Of a stretch of DNA of 10,006 nt, positions 1 to 7,023 are shown in pieces; the first letter of the stretch is position 1; each line of letters begins with the position of its first letter. The stretch comes from Gemmatimonadaceae bacterium (GTDB taxonomy: Bacteria; Gemmatimonadota; Gemmatimonadetes; Gemmatimonadales; Gemmatimonadaceae). The DNA is taken from contig JANWKK010000108.1 in assembly GCA_025451425.1 (NCBI GenBank), forward strand, positions 1 to 10,006, read 5' to 3'. The position numbers and the translations under genes were made by a program. The notes under the pieces are model-generated. The model ran no database searches and had not been told where the DNA came from. It saw nothing but the letters and a program-made list of their open reading frames with translations.

Positions 1-6
1 AGGCTA

Positions 7-1074
7 ATGCTAGTCGTCATGGATAATCACGCCACACGGGAGCAGATCGACCGTGTGATCAGCGTGATCGAAGAAATGGGATATCAGGCGCGGCCGATGC
101 CCGGTGGACAGCGCACGGCGATCGGTCTCGTCGGCAACGATGGCCGCGTCGACAGCTCGCGCATCGAGGCGCTGTCTGGCGTCGCCGAAGTGATCCACGT
201 CAGCAAGCCCTACAAGCAGGTCTCTCGGGAATGGAAGCAGGAGAACACGCTCGTCAGGCTTGCGCCGGGCGTCATCTTCGGCGGTGAGCAGATTCAAATC
301 ATCGCCGGCCCCTGCTCCGTCGAATCGGAACACCAGATCGTCACCGCGGCGCGACAGGTTCGCGAGGCAGGAGCGACGGCGCTGCGAGGCGGCGCGTTCA
401 AGCCCCGCAGCTCACCGTACTCGTTTCAGGGAATGGGCAAGCGCGGACTCGAGCTGCTCGCGCTCGCACGCCGTGAGACAGGCCTCGCGATCGTGACCGA
501 GGCGCTGGACGAGGAGGGTCTGCACCTGGTTGCCGAGGTCGCGGACTGCATTCAGATCGGCGCGCGCAACATGCAGAACTACTCGCTCCTTCGCGCTGCG
601 GGACGCGCGAAGAAACCAGTGCTGCTCAAGCGCGGTATGGCGGCGACGATTACGGATCTGTTGCTCAGCGCCGAGTATCTTTTGGCCGAAGGCAACGAGC
701 AGGTAATTCTTTGCGAACGCGGCGTGCGCAGCTTCGATACGATGACCCGGAACCTGCTCGACCTCACGGCCATTCCGCTGGTGCAGAAGCTCTCGCACCT
801 GCCAATCATCGCCGACCCGAGTCACGGGACGGGGCTGCGCGACAAGGTGACACCGATGGCGCGCGCGGCCGTGGCCGCGGGCGCAGACGGTATCATCGTC
901 GAGGTTCACCCAAACCCCGACGGCGCTCTCTCCGATGGCGCCCAGTCGCTCTATCCGAATCAATTCTCGAGTCTCGTGATCGAGCTCCGTGCGATCGCCA
1001 ACGCCATTGGACGCAGCGTGGCGACCTTGCCGGCGCCTCGCGCCGTCGGAACGGCGACGGTGTCGGTAGGGTAG
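7..1074 (+). CDS. aroF: 3-deoxy-7-phosphoheptulonate (DAHP) synthase, ACT-like N-terminal type
   Basis: Catalyses the first step of the shikimate pathway in the cytoplasm, condensing phosphoenolpyruvate with erythrose 4-phosphate to DAHP. The 355-residue protein has a ferredoxin-like/ACT-like domain at about residues 1-70 (begins MLVVMDNHAT), which in the Thermotoga-type enzymes mediates feedback inhibition by aromatic amino acids, then a TIM barrel at about 90-335. Visible active-site motifs are GPCSVE (Cys103), FKPRSSPYSFQG (Lys132), LLKRG (Lys208), DPSHGTG (His273) and VEVHPNPDGALSDG (Glu299, Asp310). Cys103, His273, Glu299 and Asp310 match the family's divalent-metal ligands. Length agrees with the roughly 340-residue family norm, with a short nonconserved tail. 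The ATG at 7 is chosen because the N-terminus aligns with the family there; the sequence before it lies almost wholly outside the window, so the ribosome site and any operon partner cannot be judged. Confidence 0.96.
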   Translation: MLVVMDNHATREQIDRVISVIEEMGYQARPMPGGQRTAIGLVGNDGRVDSSRIEALSGVAEVIHVSKPYKQVSREWKQENTLVRLAPGVIFGGEQIQIIAGPCSVESEHQIVTAARQVREAGATALRGGAFKPRSSPYSFQGMGKRGLELLALARRETGLAIVTEALDEEGLHLVAEVADCIQIGARNMQNYSLLRAAGRAKKPVLLKRGMAATITDLLLSAEYLLAEGNEQVILCERGVRSFDTMTRNLLDLTAIPLVQKLSHLPIIADPSHGTGLRDKVTPMARAAVAAGADGIIVEVHPNPDGALSDGAQSLYPNQFSSLVIELRAIANAIGRSVATLPAPRAVGTATVSVG

Positions 1075-1079
1075 GAGCT

Positions 1080-1169
1080 GGTGCGTGGTGCGTGGTGCAC
1101 GGTGCGCCAGAGAAGCAGCTAGCACCTAGCACCTAGCACCTGGCACCTAGCACCTGGCACCTAGCACTT
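1080..1169. repeat. Inverted heptamer-repeat array between aroF and lolA
   Basis: Two tandem arrays with a 7-bp period face each other. The left arm, 1080-1107, is four units of the form GGTGCNN (GGTGCGT twice, then GGTGCAC and GGTGCGC). After a 13-bp spacer the right arm, 1121-1169, is seven units of AGCACCT, GGCACCT or, last, AGCACTT. The cores GGTGC and GCACC are reverse complements, so a transcript could fold into a long stem with a 5-of-7 pairing pattern. The element fills most of the 118-bp gap between the aroF stop and the lolA start. Both units are GC-rich and have no U-run, so it is not an ordinary intrinsic terminator. No coding potential is apparent. Confidence 0.85.
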
Positions 1170-1192
1170 GTCTCTCTCTGGAGTCGATCCCC

Positions 1193-1846
1193 GTGCATAG
1201 GTTTCGTTACTCTCTCGTTATGCTGGTCGTCGCCGCCCCATGCGTGGCGGCGCAATCAACTGATCAGGTACTCGATCGTGCCGTTGCGGCGTGGGGGAAG
1301 GTCAAAACTGCGCGTGCAACGTTCGAGCAGACAATTACGAACTCGCTCACCGGTTCGAGCGGGAACGCGCGCGGCGAGTTCCAGCAGCAGCGACCGAACA
1401 AGCTCTCGATTCGCTTTACCGAGCCCGCCGGCGATCGCATCGTTTCCGACGGCGCTTCGGTTTGGGTTTATTTACCGAGTAGTGCCCCTGGGCAGGTCGT
1501 CAAGCGTTCGGCGTCAGACGCTTCCGCTATACCGCTCGACATCACCGGCGAGTTTCTCACCGATCCACGTAGCCGCTACGCCGTGAGCGACGCCGGAACC
1601 GCCACGGTCGCTGGACACGCGGCACACGCGTTGGCTCTCGCGCCGAAGCCGGACACACAGGCGCCCTTTACGAAAGCGACGATCTGGGTCGACGACGACG
1701 ATGGTCTCATTCGCCAATTCGAGACCGTCGAACAGAGCGGGGTGACGCGCCGGGTGCGCATCACGTCGCTCGAGTTGAACGTGCCCGTCGAGCGGAGCAC
1801 GTTCACCTTCACGCCGCCAGCGGGCGTTCGCGTCGTCGAGCGTTAA
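1193..1846 (+). CDS. lolA: LolA-like outer-membrane lipoprotein carrier protein
   Basis: Predicted periplasmic chaperone that takes lipoproteins released by LolCDE and delivers them to the outer membrane. The 217-residue precursor starts with a signal peptide (basic MHRFR, hydrophobic core, likely cleavage after VAA at residue 20). Cys17 is preceded by Pro and does not form a lipobox. The mature part shows the LolA pattern: ARATFEQ near 40-46, GEFQQQRPNKLSIRF at 61-75, IVSDGASVWVYLP at 83-95 with the conserved Trp91, and a C-terminal TFTFTPPAGVRVV. The GTG start at 1193 is supported by TGGAG about 9 nt upstream and by the correctly placed signal peptide. The nearest upstream gene is aroF across a repeat-filled gap, so shared transcription is unclear. 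The TAA stop overlaps the convergent protease stop. No lolB or lolCDE gene lies in the window. Confidence 0.88.
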   Translation: MHRFRYSLVMLVVAAPCVAAQSTDQVLDRAVAAWGKVKTARATFEQTITNSLTGSSGNARGEFQQQRPNKLSIRFTEPAGDRIVSDGASVWVYLPSSAPGQVVKRSASDASAIPLDITGEFLTDPRSRYAVSDAGTATVAGHAAHALALAPKPDTQAPFTKATIWVDDDDGLIRQFETVEQSGVTRRVRITSLELNVPVERSTFTFTPPAGVRVVER

Positions 1847-3429
1847 CGTTTCGTCCCGGCGTGGAGCAACTCCTGGGGAGTATGTGCCTTGTCGAGAATG
1901 CCTAACGCGGTGGTGATGTCGCGATCGCGATTCACGACGCGCTCGAACTCCGCCTGCGGGCCGAACACGTACTGCGCGATCTGGTCGCCGAGCAGCCGAT
2001 CGATCAATGGCGCGTCGGCATCGTACAGCGGCCGCGGCAAATTGATCTTCTTCGCCCGCAACCGATCGTACAGCTCCGTGCGCATCTGTGGCGTGATCGT
2101 GAACGAACGCGACGTCACGCTACCACGAGCCTTGATCGCGAGGGCGTAGTCCGTGAGAACATCGCGGAAGTCGGCGACGTGCTTGCCAAGTGCGGCCTGC
2201 AGACTCTCCGCCTGCACGTCGGCCGAATCGCTGACCGGTACGTCTGGCGTGATGCCACCACCACCCAAAACCGTACGGCCCGCGTCGGTCTTGAAGCGCG
2301 GCTTCGGCGCCTCGGCCCCGAGCGTGCGCAGCGCCTCCTGGTCACCGTCGTCGTCGTCGGCGTTCGCATGCGCCTTGTTGATGCTGCGTCCTGACGGCGT
2401 GTACCAGAGCGCGGTCGTCAATTTCAGCGCGCCGCTGTCGGACACGGGAAAGAGACTTTGCGCGCTGCCCTTCCCGTACGAGGTCGTGCCGACGATGAGC
2501 GCCCGATCGTGATCCTGCAGCGCTCCGGCCACGATCTCGGATGCACTCGCGCTCCCGCTATCGACGAGCACCACGAGCGGCATTTGCGGCCACGCCTGCG
2601 GGAATCGATCGATGAAGTCACGATCAGCCTCGCGACGGCGACCGCGCATGCTGACGATCTTCTGACCCGGATCGAGGAACAGGTCGGCCACGGCGACACC
2701 CTGATCGAGTAACCCGCCCGGATCGCCACGAAGATCGAGCATCAGCGCACGCATACCGTTGGACTTCAGCGAATCGATCGCCGCGTGCAGCTCCTGATCG
2801 GAGTTCTCGCTGAAGATGGTGAGGTCGACGTAACCGACGCCATTGCGCAGCATGAGTGCGTGCTGAACCGAATGAAAGCGAATCTCCTCACGCGTCAGCG
2901 TGAACGGCAGACGAATTGGATTCCCTGGCCGCTCGACCGTTAGGCGGACGGACGACCCCGGCGCACCACGCAGTGCTTTGATGGCTTCGTCGGACGACCA
3001 TGCGTGCGTCGAACGGCCGTCGATATCGACCACGCGGTCGCCAGTGAGAATCCCGGCGCGTTGCGCGGGCGTGCCCGGCAGCGGAGCAACCACGGTGATC
3101 CAGCCCTCTCGAACGTCCATCTGAATGCCGACGCCCGCATAACGACCCGTCGTGCTTTCGTTCAGCTTGGCGAGGCGATCCGGCGGAAGAAAGACGGAGT
3201 GTGGATCGTGCAACTCCAGCAGCATGCCATCGACCGCCTTTCGGTACAGATCGGATTCCGTGACGGTATCGACGTAATAGTTCTGGACGTGAGCGAGCAC
3301 TTCATCGAATAGCCGTGCTCGGGCGACATCGGTGGATCCCGAACCATCGAAGCCGGCCTGCATGAGCCAGCCGCCCGACACGAGTGCGGCGGCAAACACG
3401 GCCGCCACGATCACTGCACGTGAACGCAT
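1843..3429 (-). CDS. ctpA: S41-family C-terminal processing protease (CtpA/Prc type)
   Basis: Predicted membrane-anchored or exported serine protease that cleaves proteins near their C-termini in the periplasm. The 528 residues comprise an N-terminal hydrophobic segment at about 4-25 (signal peptide or anchor), a helical region, a PDZ domain at about 95-180 (YAGVGIQM ... GDRVVDIDG), the S41 core at about 195-400 and a C-terminal extension of about 125 residues. The catalytic serine is Ser295 in SGSASASEIVAGALQD, with Lys320 and Gln324 in SYGKGSAQ; the 25-residue Ser-Lys spacing matches characterised CTPs. GRSINK and the conserved GGGGITPDV follow, separated by an acidic insertion at about 354-366. 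GGGGAGAA-like purine sequence (GGGGAGAA) lies about 8 nt before the ATG. It follows tmk by 49 bp on the same strand and converges on lolA with a 4-nt stop overlap. The exact substrate cannot be inferred. Confidence 0.95.
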   Translation of the reverse strand: MRSRAVIVAAVFAAALVSGGWLMQAGFDGSGSTDVARARLFDEVLAHVQNYYVDTVTESDLYRKAVDGMLLELHDPHSVFLPPDRLAKLNESTTGRYAGVGIQMDVREGWITVVAPLPGTPAQRAGILTGDRVVDIDGRSTHAWSSDEAIKALRGAPGSSVRLTVERPGNPIRLPFTLTREEIRFHSVQHALMLRNGVGYVDLTIFSENSDQELHAAIDSLKSNGMRALMLDLRGDPGGLLDQGVAVADLFLDPGQKIVSMRGRRREADRDFIDRFPQAWPQMPLVVLVDSGSASASEIVAGALQDHDRALIVGTTSYGKGSAQSLFPVSDSGALKLTTALWYTPSGRSINKAHANADDDDGDQEALRTLGAEAPKPRFKTDAGRTVLGGGGITPDVPVSDSADVQAESLQAALGKHVADFRDVLTDYALAIKARGSVTSRSFTITPQMRTELYDRLRAKKINLPRPLYDADAPLIDRLLGDQIAQYVFGPQAEFERVVNRDRDITTALGILDKAHTPQELLHAGTKR

Positions 3430-3457
3430 CTGGTGCTTCTCCCCTATGGTGATGCAA

Positions 3458-3476
3458 CGCCCTCCAACGAAGGGCG
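3458..3476 (-). other. Short GC-rich hairpin between tmk and the S41 protease gene
   Basis: A perfect 6-bp stem (CGCCCT with AGGGCG) closes a 7-nt loop just after the tmk stop and about 20 nt before the protease ribosome-binding site. On the minus strand it is not followed by a U-run, so it is more likely a processing or attenuation structure, or chance, than a strong terminator. Confidence 0.35.
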
Positions 3477-3478
3477 AA

Positions 3479-4129
3479 CTAAGTCTCTAGAGGGAAAGAA
3501 GCGGGCCAGCGCGATCGGAGTACCTCGTGGATGCGGGAGAAAACCTCGGCCTCACTGCCGCGTGCGTCGACAACAGCGATCGGCCCGCATTCCCGATGCT
3601 GACGCTGCCATTCTACAGTTGTGAATCGTCTGAACTCAGCCGCCACGCGCGTGTGAAATGCATTCGTTGCGCGCTCGATGCGGTCGTGCGCGCCGCGTCG
3701 CGCAACACGGGCAAGTCCCTCTTCAGTTGGAACATCGAGGAGCACGGTGAGGTCGGGCATCAAGCCCGACGTCGCCATTTTATTCGCGGCAGCAAGATCA
3801 TCGGCGGAAATGCCACGGCCGGCGCCCTGGTAGGCGTACGTCGAGAGAAAGAAGCGATCGACGAGCACGATCGATCCTTTGCTGAGCGCAGGTCTCAATA
3901 CCCGTTCGACCAATTGCGCGCGCGACGCCATGAACAGCAGCGCTTCCGCGGGCGGCACGATGTCCGCCTCGGGGTCGAGCAGAATGCGGCGAATCTCGTC
4001 ACCGAGTACGGTTCCACCGGGCTCGCGCACCGCGACCACATCGTGACCGCGTGCCACCAGCCACTCGCTCATGAGGCGGAGCTGAGTGCTCTTGCCGGCG
4101 CCCTCAGGGCCTTCGAAAACTATGAACAA
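3479..4129 (-). CDS. tmk: Thymidylate kinase (dTMP kinase)
   Basis: Phosphorylates dTMP to dTDP with ATP in the cytoplasm, an essential step of dTTP synthesis. The 216-residue length is normal. Motifs in order: P-loop GPEGAGKST at 7-15, REPGGT at 35-40 (substrate loop), the DR motif Asp91-Arg92 in LVDRFFLSTYAYQGAGRG, and a LID region RVARRGAHDRIER at about 141-153 whose arginines fit the bacterial type with basic catalytic residues in the LID. The only usable start is TTG at 4127-4129; no ATG or GTG occurs in frame before the upstream stop codon at 4178-4180. No Shine-Dalgarno is visible, because the upstream 35 bp are a C-rich heptamer array on this strand. The gene precedes the S41 protease by 49 bp, probably co-transcribed. 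Confidence 0.95.
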   Translation of the reverse strand: MFIVFEGPEGAGKSTQLRLMSEWLVARGHDVVAVREPGGTVLGDEIRRILLDPEADIVPPAEALLFMASRAQLVERVLRPALSKGSIVLVDRFFLSTYAYQGAGRGISADDLAAANKMATSGLMPDLTVLLDVPTEEGLARVARRGAHDRIERATNAFHTRVAAEFRRFTTVEWQRQHRECGPIAVVDARGSEAEVFSRIHEVLRSRWPASFPLET

Positions 4130-4130
4130 T

Positions 4131-4230
4131 GGGCTAGGGGCTAGGGCGTAGGGGCTGGGGCCAGGGATGCAGAGCCGTTAGGTACACAGAGTTTCAAATC
4201 TGCTAGCCCTAGCCCCGATTCCCCTAGCCC
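4131..4230. repeat. Inverted heptamer-repeat array upstream of tmk
   Basis: The left arm, 4131-4165, is five 7-bp units: GGGCTAG twice, GGCGTAG, GGGCTGG and GGCCAGG. After a spacer of 37 bp, an imperfect right arm at 4203-4230 carries CTAGCCC, TAGCCCC and CTAGCCC, the reverse complement of the left units. The architecture matches the 1080-1169 element although the heptamer differs. The array touches the TTG start codon of tmk. Confidence 0.8.
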
Positions 4231-4276
4231 TTAGTGGAGTGTCTTAGATCCCGAGAGGAGTCGGGGAGCGATCCAG

Positions 4277-4317
4277 TTGCCGTGTTCCAGGTGTGTTCCG
4301 CAGCTGGAACACGGCAA
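4277..4317. repeat. Perfect 14-bp hairpin
   Basis: TTGCCGTGTTCCAG at 4277-4290 is exactly reverse-complemented at 4304-4317, closing a 13-nt loop. There is no U-run on either side, so a simple intrinsic terminator is unlikely. It lies in the spacer upstream of tmk; an RNA-processing signal, protein-binding site or small-RNA stem are all possible. Confidence 0.75.
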
Positions 4318-4472
4318 AAGACAAGAGGGTTCAATTCTCATCTGTGACCACCTCGGGAGCATTTCGGGCCACAATGACGACGGGTGGTACACATCACGAC
4401 GGACGGACAAGCCGGATGCTACGGATCGCTCCGTGATCACACACATCTCCTCACACCACGTGCCGGGAAATG

Positions 4473-4536
4473 ACTTTGTGAACGTCACACCAATCGGGTA
4501 CCGGCACGAGTGACTCACCGAGGTCGTTCACAAAGT
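4473..4536. repeat. 12-bp inverted repeat with nested 5-bp stem
   Basis: ACTTTGTGAACG at 4473-4484 is exactly reverse-complemented at 4525-4536. Inside it GTCAC (4484-4488) can pair with GTGAC (4510-4514), so the segment could form a cruciform or a branched RNA stem. No gene or known element explains it. Confidence 0.6.
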
Positions 4537-4576
4537 TCGCCCCGGCTCGTTGCGAGTGGAGTTCGGTTCGTGCGAG

Positions 4577-4636
4577 GAGCGAAGCGACGAGGAATCTGCA
4601 CTTATGCCTTGAAGTGCAGATCCCTCGCTTCGCTCG
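4577..4636. repeat. REP-like dispersed palindrome
   Basis: The arms 4577-4603 and 4612-4636 share the inverted words GAGCGAAGCG and ATCTGCACTT. The inner stem is 10 bp perfect (4594-4603 with 4612-4621) with an 8-nt loop, and the outer stem continues after a 3-nt bulge and one mismatch. The GAGCGAAGCGAGG...ATCTGCA wording is that of a palindromic repeat I know to be dispersed in many unrelated bacterial genomes and often mis-annotated as small proteins with HPERSEGS-like or RAKRGI-like sequence, which this stretch indeed encodes when translated. It ends about 30 bp after the YlbF-family stop, a typical 3'-end location for REP elements. Confidence 0.75.
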
Positions 4637-4666
4637 GGATGACATTCTTCAGAGGCTCCATAGCCC

Positions 4667-5017
4667 CTACAGTGTGATGATGCTGCTCGTCGCTCCCTTC
4701 TCGATCCCTTCCAGAATCCAGTCATTCACCTTCGACATCACCTTGTCAAAGTTCTCCTGCGCGACGAGCAAACGCTGATACGTCGTCTTCGACTGAATCT
4801 GAGAAAGCAGTGTATCGAGGTTGCGCTCCATCTCCTCCGTCGGGCGCTCGCCGCGTTGCAGCATCCGTTGCGCGTCGAGACGAAGCTGTTCCATCTGCTG
4901 GAGCAGCGCGACGGTCTCGCGATCCTCGTTCAACGCGTCGCTCGCACGCCGGACTTCCTTATACTCCGGACTCTGTCCGATCGTGCGGCCGAGGTCCTTG
5001 GCCTTGTCTTCGATCAT
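4667..5017 (-). CDS. YlbF/YmcA-family protein (Com_YlbF domain)
   Basis: The 116-residue, all-helical protein fits the YlbF/YmcA family: N-terminal A-x-x-LG-x-x-I-x-x-SPEYKEV at about 6-22, A-x-x-ALNEDRE at about 25-34, LLQQMEQLRLDAQRMLQRGE at 38-57, and a C-terminal AQENFDKVMSKVNDWI helix ending in a conserved Ile/Asn-rich stretch. In Bacillus subtilis the family members YlbF and YmcA form, with YaaT, a complex that directs RNase Y in mRNA processing and affects competence and biofilm formation; the role here is unknown. No cysteines, signal peptide or membrane segment. GGAGA sits about 5 nt before the ATG. It follows prmC by 27 bp and is probably the last gene of the rpmE-prfA-prmC unit. 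Confidence 0.82.
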   Translation of the reverse strand: MIEDKAKDLGRTIGQSPEYKEVRRASDALNEDRETVALLQQMEQLRLDAQRMLQRGERPTEEMERNLDTLLSQIQSKTTYQRLLVAQENFDKVMSKVNDWILEGIEKGATSSIITL

Positions 5018-5044
5018 TCGTTCTCCACGGTGCGTGCGACGCCC

Positions 5045-5959
5045 CTAGCGACGGACGGCAAGCACAAAACGCTCGCGTCCAGTGAGATCGAGGTGGACGC
5101 CAATCTCATGATAGCGTGCGTCGCGCGCCACGCACTCGGCGACGAGTGACGCACGTCGCGCATCCACCTCGAGCGCCAATAGTCCCCCTTCGACAAGAAC
5201 ATCCGCTGCCTCGCGCACGAGTCGCGCCGAGACGTCGAGCCCCTGGCCGCCGCTGAACAGCGCAACGGGCGGTTCCCAGTCTCGAACAGCGCGCGGTAGC
5301 TCTCCCGACTCGTCGTACGCGATATATGGCGGATTCGAGACAACCACATTCGCCCGCCGTCCGCTCGCCTGGACCGGCGCGAGCAACGAGCCGTGCAAAA
5401 GCGTAACATGGGCGCGCAACGCGCCGCGAGCTCGGAGCATGTTGGCGTTCGTCGTCGCGACCGCCAGCGCCTCGAGCGACACGTCGGTCCCGAGCACTTC
5501 CGTAAACGGTCCTTCGCAGGCGAGGGCGAGCGCGATCGCTCCCGAGCCTGTGCCCACATCGACGGCGAGGCCGGTGCCCGCCCGAGCGCGATCGAGCACG
5601 AGCTCGACGAGCAACTCTGTCTCCGGACGCGGTATGAGCACACGCTCATCGACGTCCAGCGTCAAATGGCGGAACGACGCACGGCCCACCGCATACGCGA
5701 CCGGTGCACCTCTCGCACGCTTCGCCGCGGCCGCGCGTGCGCGGGGCCACATGTCAGCCTCGACCTTCACATGCGCGTTCGCATCAGGCCAGAAGCGCGG
5801 CACATCGTAGAGTGCGGCAACGATTTCGCGCGCCTCGAGCTGTGCTTCACGAGCCCCGAACGATCCCGCGCGGAGCAGGATGGCAAGCTCCTCGACGAGT
5901 GCGCCGACCGAGCCAGCGGGTGTCGCCACCGCTTGGCGCAATTGGGCGCGCTCGGTCAC
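5045..5959 (-). CDS. prmC: Peptide chain release factor N5-glutamine methyltransferase
   Basis: Methylates the glutamine of the GGQ motif of class I release factors using S-adenosylmethionine, raising termination efficiency. The 304-residue protein has the helical N-terminal release-factor-binding domain (about 15-85), the linker [18 protein letters not shown] leading to LIPRPETE at 108-115, the SAM-binding loop DVGTGSG at 134-140, TDVS at 158-161, and the diagnostic NPPY at 209-212 that holds the substrate glutamine amide. It ends in the family-typical [11 protein letters not shown]. The GTG start at 5957-5959 overlaps the prfA TGA in the tetranucleotide GTGA, a strong sign of translational coupling with the gene for its own substrate. 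The first 15 residues are not family-conserved, so the exact start is less sure than the coupling suggests. Confidence 0.95.
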   Translation of the reverse strand: MTERAQLRQAVATPAGSVGALVEELAILLRAGSFGAREAQLEAREIVAALYDVPRFWPDANAHVKVEADMWPRARAAAAKRARGAPVAYAVGRASFRHLTLDVDERVLIPRPETELLVELVLDRARAGTGLAVDVGTGSGAIALALACEGPFTEVLGTDVSLEALAVATTNANMLRARGALRAHVTLLHGSLLAPVQASGRRANVVVSNPPYIAYDESGELPRAVRDWEPPVALFSGGQGLDVSARLVREAADVLVEGGLLALEVDARRASLVAECVARDARYHEIGVHLDLTGRERFVLAVRR

Positions 5960-6987
5960 GATCGTTCCTCGTCTTCTGCCATTCTCAAGGCCTCGATGAG
6001 CGGTTCGATCGCGCCGTCGAGAATGGCCGGCAGGCTGTGCGACGTGAAGCCGATCCGGTGGTCGGTCACGCGGCTCTGCGGAAAATTGTACGTGCGAACC
6101 TTCGCCGAACGATCCCCCGTGCCGACCTGTGTCTTCCGCATGCGGGCTCGCTCCGCCTCCTGTTCGGCGACACGCTTGTCGAGCAGGCGGGCACGCAGAA
6201 TCTCCATCGCTTTCGCTTTGTTTTGTATTTGCGAACGTTGATCCTGCTGCTTCACCTCGATGCCCGTCGGTAGGTGCGTGATGCGCACCGCGGAGTCCGT
6301 CGTGTTGACGCCCTGCCCCCCTGGACCGACGGCGCGGAAAACGTCGATGCGAAGATCCTTGTCCTCGATCTTGACATCGACCTCTTCCGCCTCCGGCAAC
6401 ACCGCAACGGTTGCGGCCGACGTGTGGATGCGTCCCTGATTCTCCGTCGCCGGCACGCGTTGCACGCGATGGACGCCGGATTCCCAGCGCATCAGTCCAT
6501 ACGCGCCTTCGCCAACCACCTTGAACACGGCTTCCTTGATTCCGTGAAGAACGCCTGACGAGAGCGTGATCGTTTCCAGCTTGAACCCGTTGCGCGCGAG
6601 AAATCGCTCGTACATGCGATACAGATCGGCGGCGAAGAGCGCCGCTTCATCCCCACCCGTGCCCGCACGGATCTCGACGATCGCGTTGCGGTCGTCGAGG
6701 GGATCTCGCGGAATGAGCAGCGGCTTGAGCTCCTCCTCGAGCTTCGCGATGCACGGCTCGAGGCGGCCTTGCTCCGCGCGTGCCTCCTCCGCGAGTTCCG
6801 GGTCGTCAACGAGAACGAGCTCGCGTACTTGCGCGAGCTCGTCTTCGTACTTGTGGAGCTTGGCGGCCAGCTCGACAACGGGAGAGAGACGACTGTGTTC
6901 TCGACCCAGCTCGGCCAGCTTGTGCGAGTCGCGCAGCGTGGCCGGCTCGGAGAGGGCTCGCTCGACCTCGGCCGCGCGAGCCAACAC
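5956..6987 (-). CDS. prfA: Peptide chain release factor 1
   Basis: Recognises UAA and UAG stop codons and triggers peptide release. From the GTG at 6985-6987 it has 343 residues. The stop-codon recognition tripeptide PAT (179-181, in [15 protein letters not shown]) identifies RF1 rather than RF2, which has SPF. The catalytic GPGGQGVN is at 221-228, and the C-terminal [15 protein letters not shown] is typical. RF1 is usually about 355-360 residues, and the same frame continues upstream without a stop to 7023, encoding [10 protein letters not shown], which reads like a normal RF1 N-terminus. A CTG at 7012-7014 with TGAGG about 7 nt upstream would give 352 residues and may be the true start; no Shine-Dalgarno precedes the GTG. 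The gene lies 36 bp after rpmE and overlaps prmC. Confidence 0.96.
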   Translation of the reverse strand: MLARAAEVERALSEPATLRDSHKLAELGREHSRLSPVVELAAKLHKYEDELAQVRELVLVDDPELAEEARAEQGRLEPCIAKLEEELKPLLIPRDPLDDRNAIVEIRAGTGGDEAALFAADLYRMYERFLARNGFKLETITLSSGVLHGIKEAVFKVVGEGAYGLMRWESGVHRVQRVPATENQGRIHTSAATVAVLPEAEEVDVKIEDKDLRIDVFRAVGPGGQGVNTTDSAVRITHLPTGIEVKQQDQRSQIQNKAKAMEILRARLLDKRVAEQEAERARMRKTQVGTGDRSAKVRTYNFPQSRVTDHRIGFTSHSLPAILDGAIEPLIEALRMAEDEERS

Positions 6988-7023
6988 GTCCGCGAGTCGG
7001 TCTCGAAGCGACAGGGTCGAGCC

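Larger units (their letters stand above)
4231..4666. other. Gene-poor spacer between the YlbF-family gene and tmk
   Basis: Together with the heptamer array beside it, this is the longest stretch of the window with no confident gene. It holds a 14-bp hairpin, a 12-bp inverted repeat and a REP-like palindrome, each listed separately. Open frames exist on both strands (minus 4231-4518, plus 4277-4513) but I do not recognise either product, they overlap each other, and codon third positions look less GC-rich than in neighbouring genes. On the minus strand an internal GTG at 4438-4440 has GAGGAG 6 nt upstream and would encode a 69-residue peptide with a CSSC motif; I regard this as possible but unproved. 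Confidence 0.6.

Noticed and set aside
412..1125. Long minus-strand open frame opposite aroF (237 codons)
   Set aside because: Entirely antisense to a conserved enzyme with all catalytic motifs, and the product is low-complexity and Arg/His-rich, as expected from a GC-rich shadow frame.
1080..1169. CRISPR array
   Set aside because: Units are 7 bp without unique spacers and no cas gene is nearby.
4477..4489. TGTGA-N3-TCACA as a second CRP site
   Set aside because: Half-sites are perfect but the spacing is 3 instead of 6 bp, which would put them out of register for a CRP dimer; better explained as part of the 12-bp inverted repeat.
4451..4725. Small minus-strand proteins containing RAKRGI or HPERSEGS
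   Set aside because: These words are translations of the REP-like palindrome, a known source of false small-protein calls.
5393..6241. Plus-strand open frame across prmC and prfA (282 codons)
   Set aside because: Antisense to two certain genes; the Arg-rich composition is typical of complement frames in GC-rich DNA.
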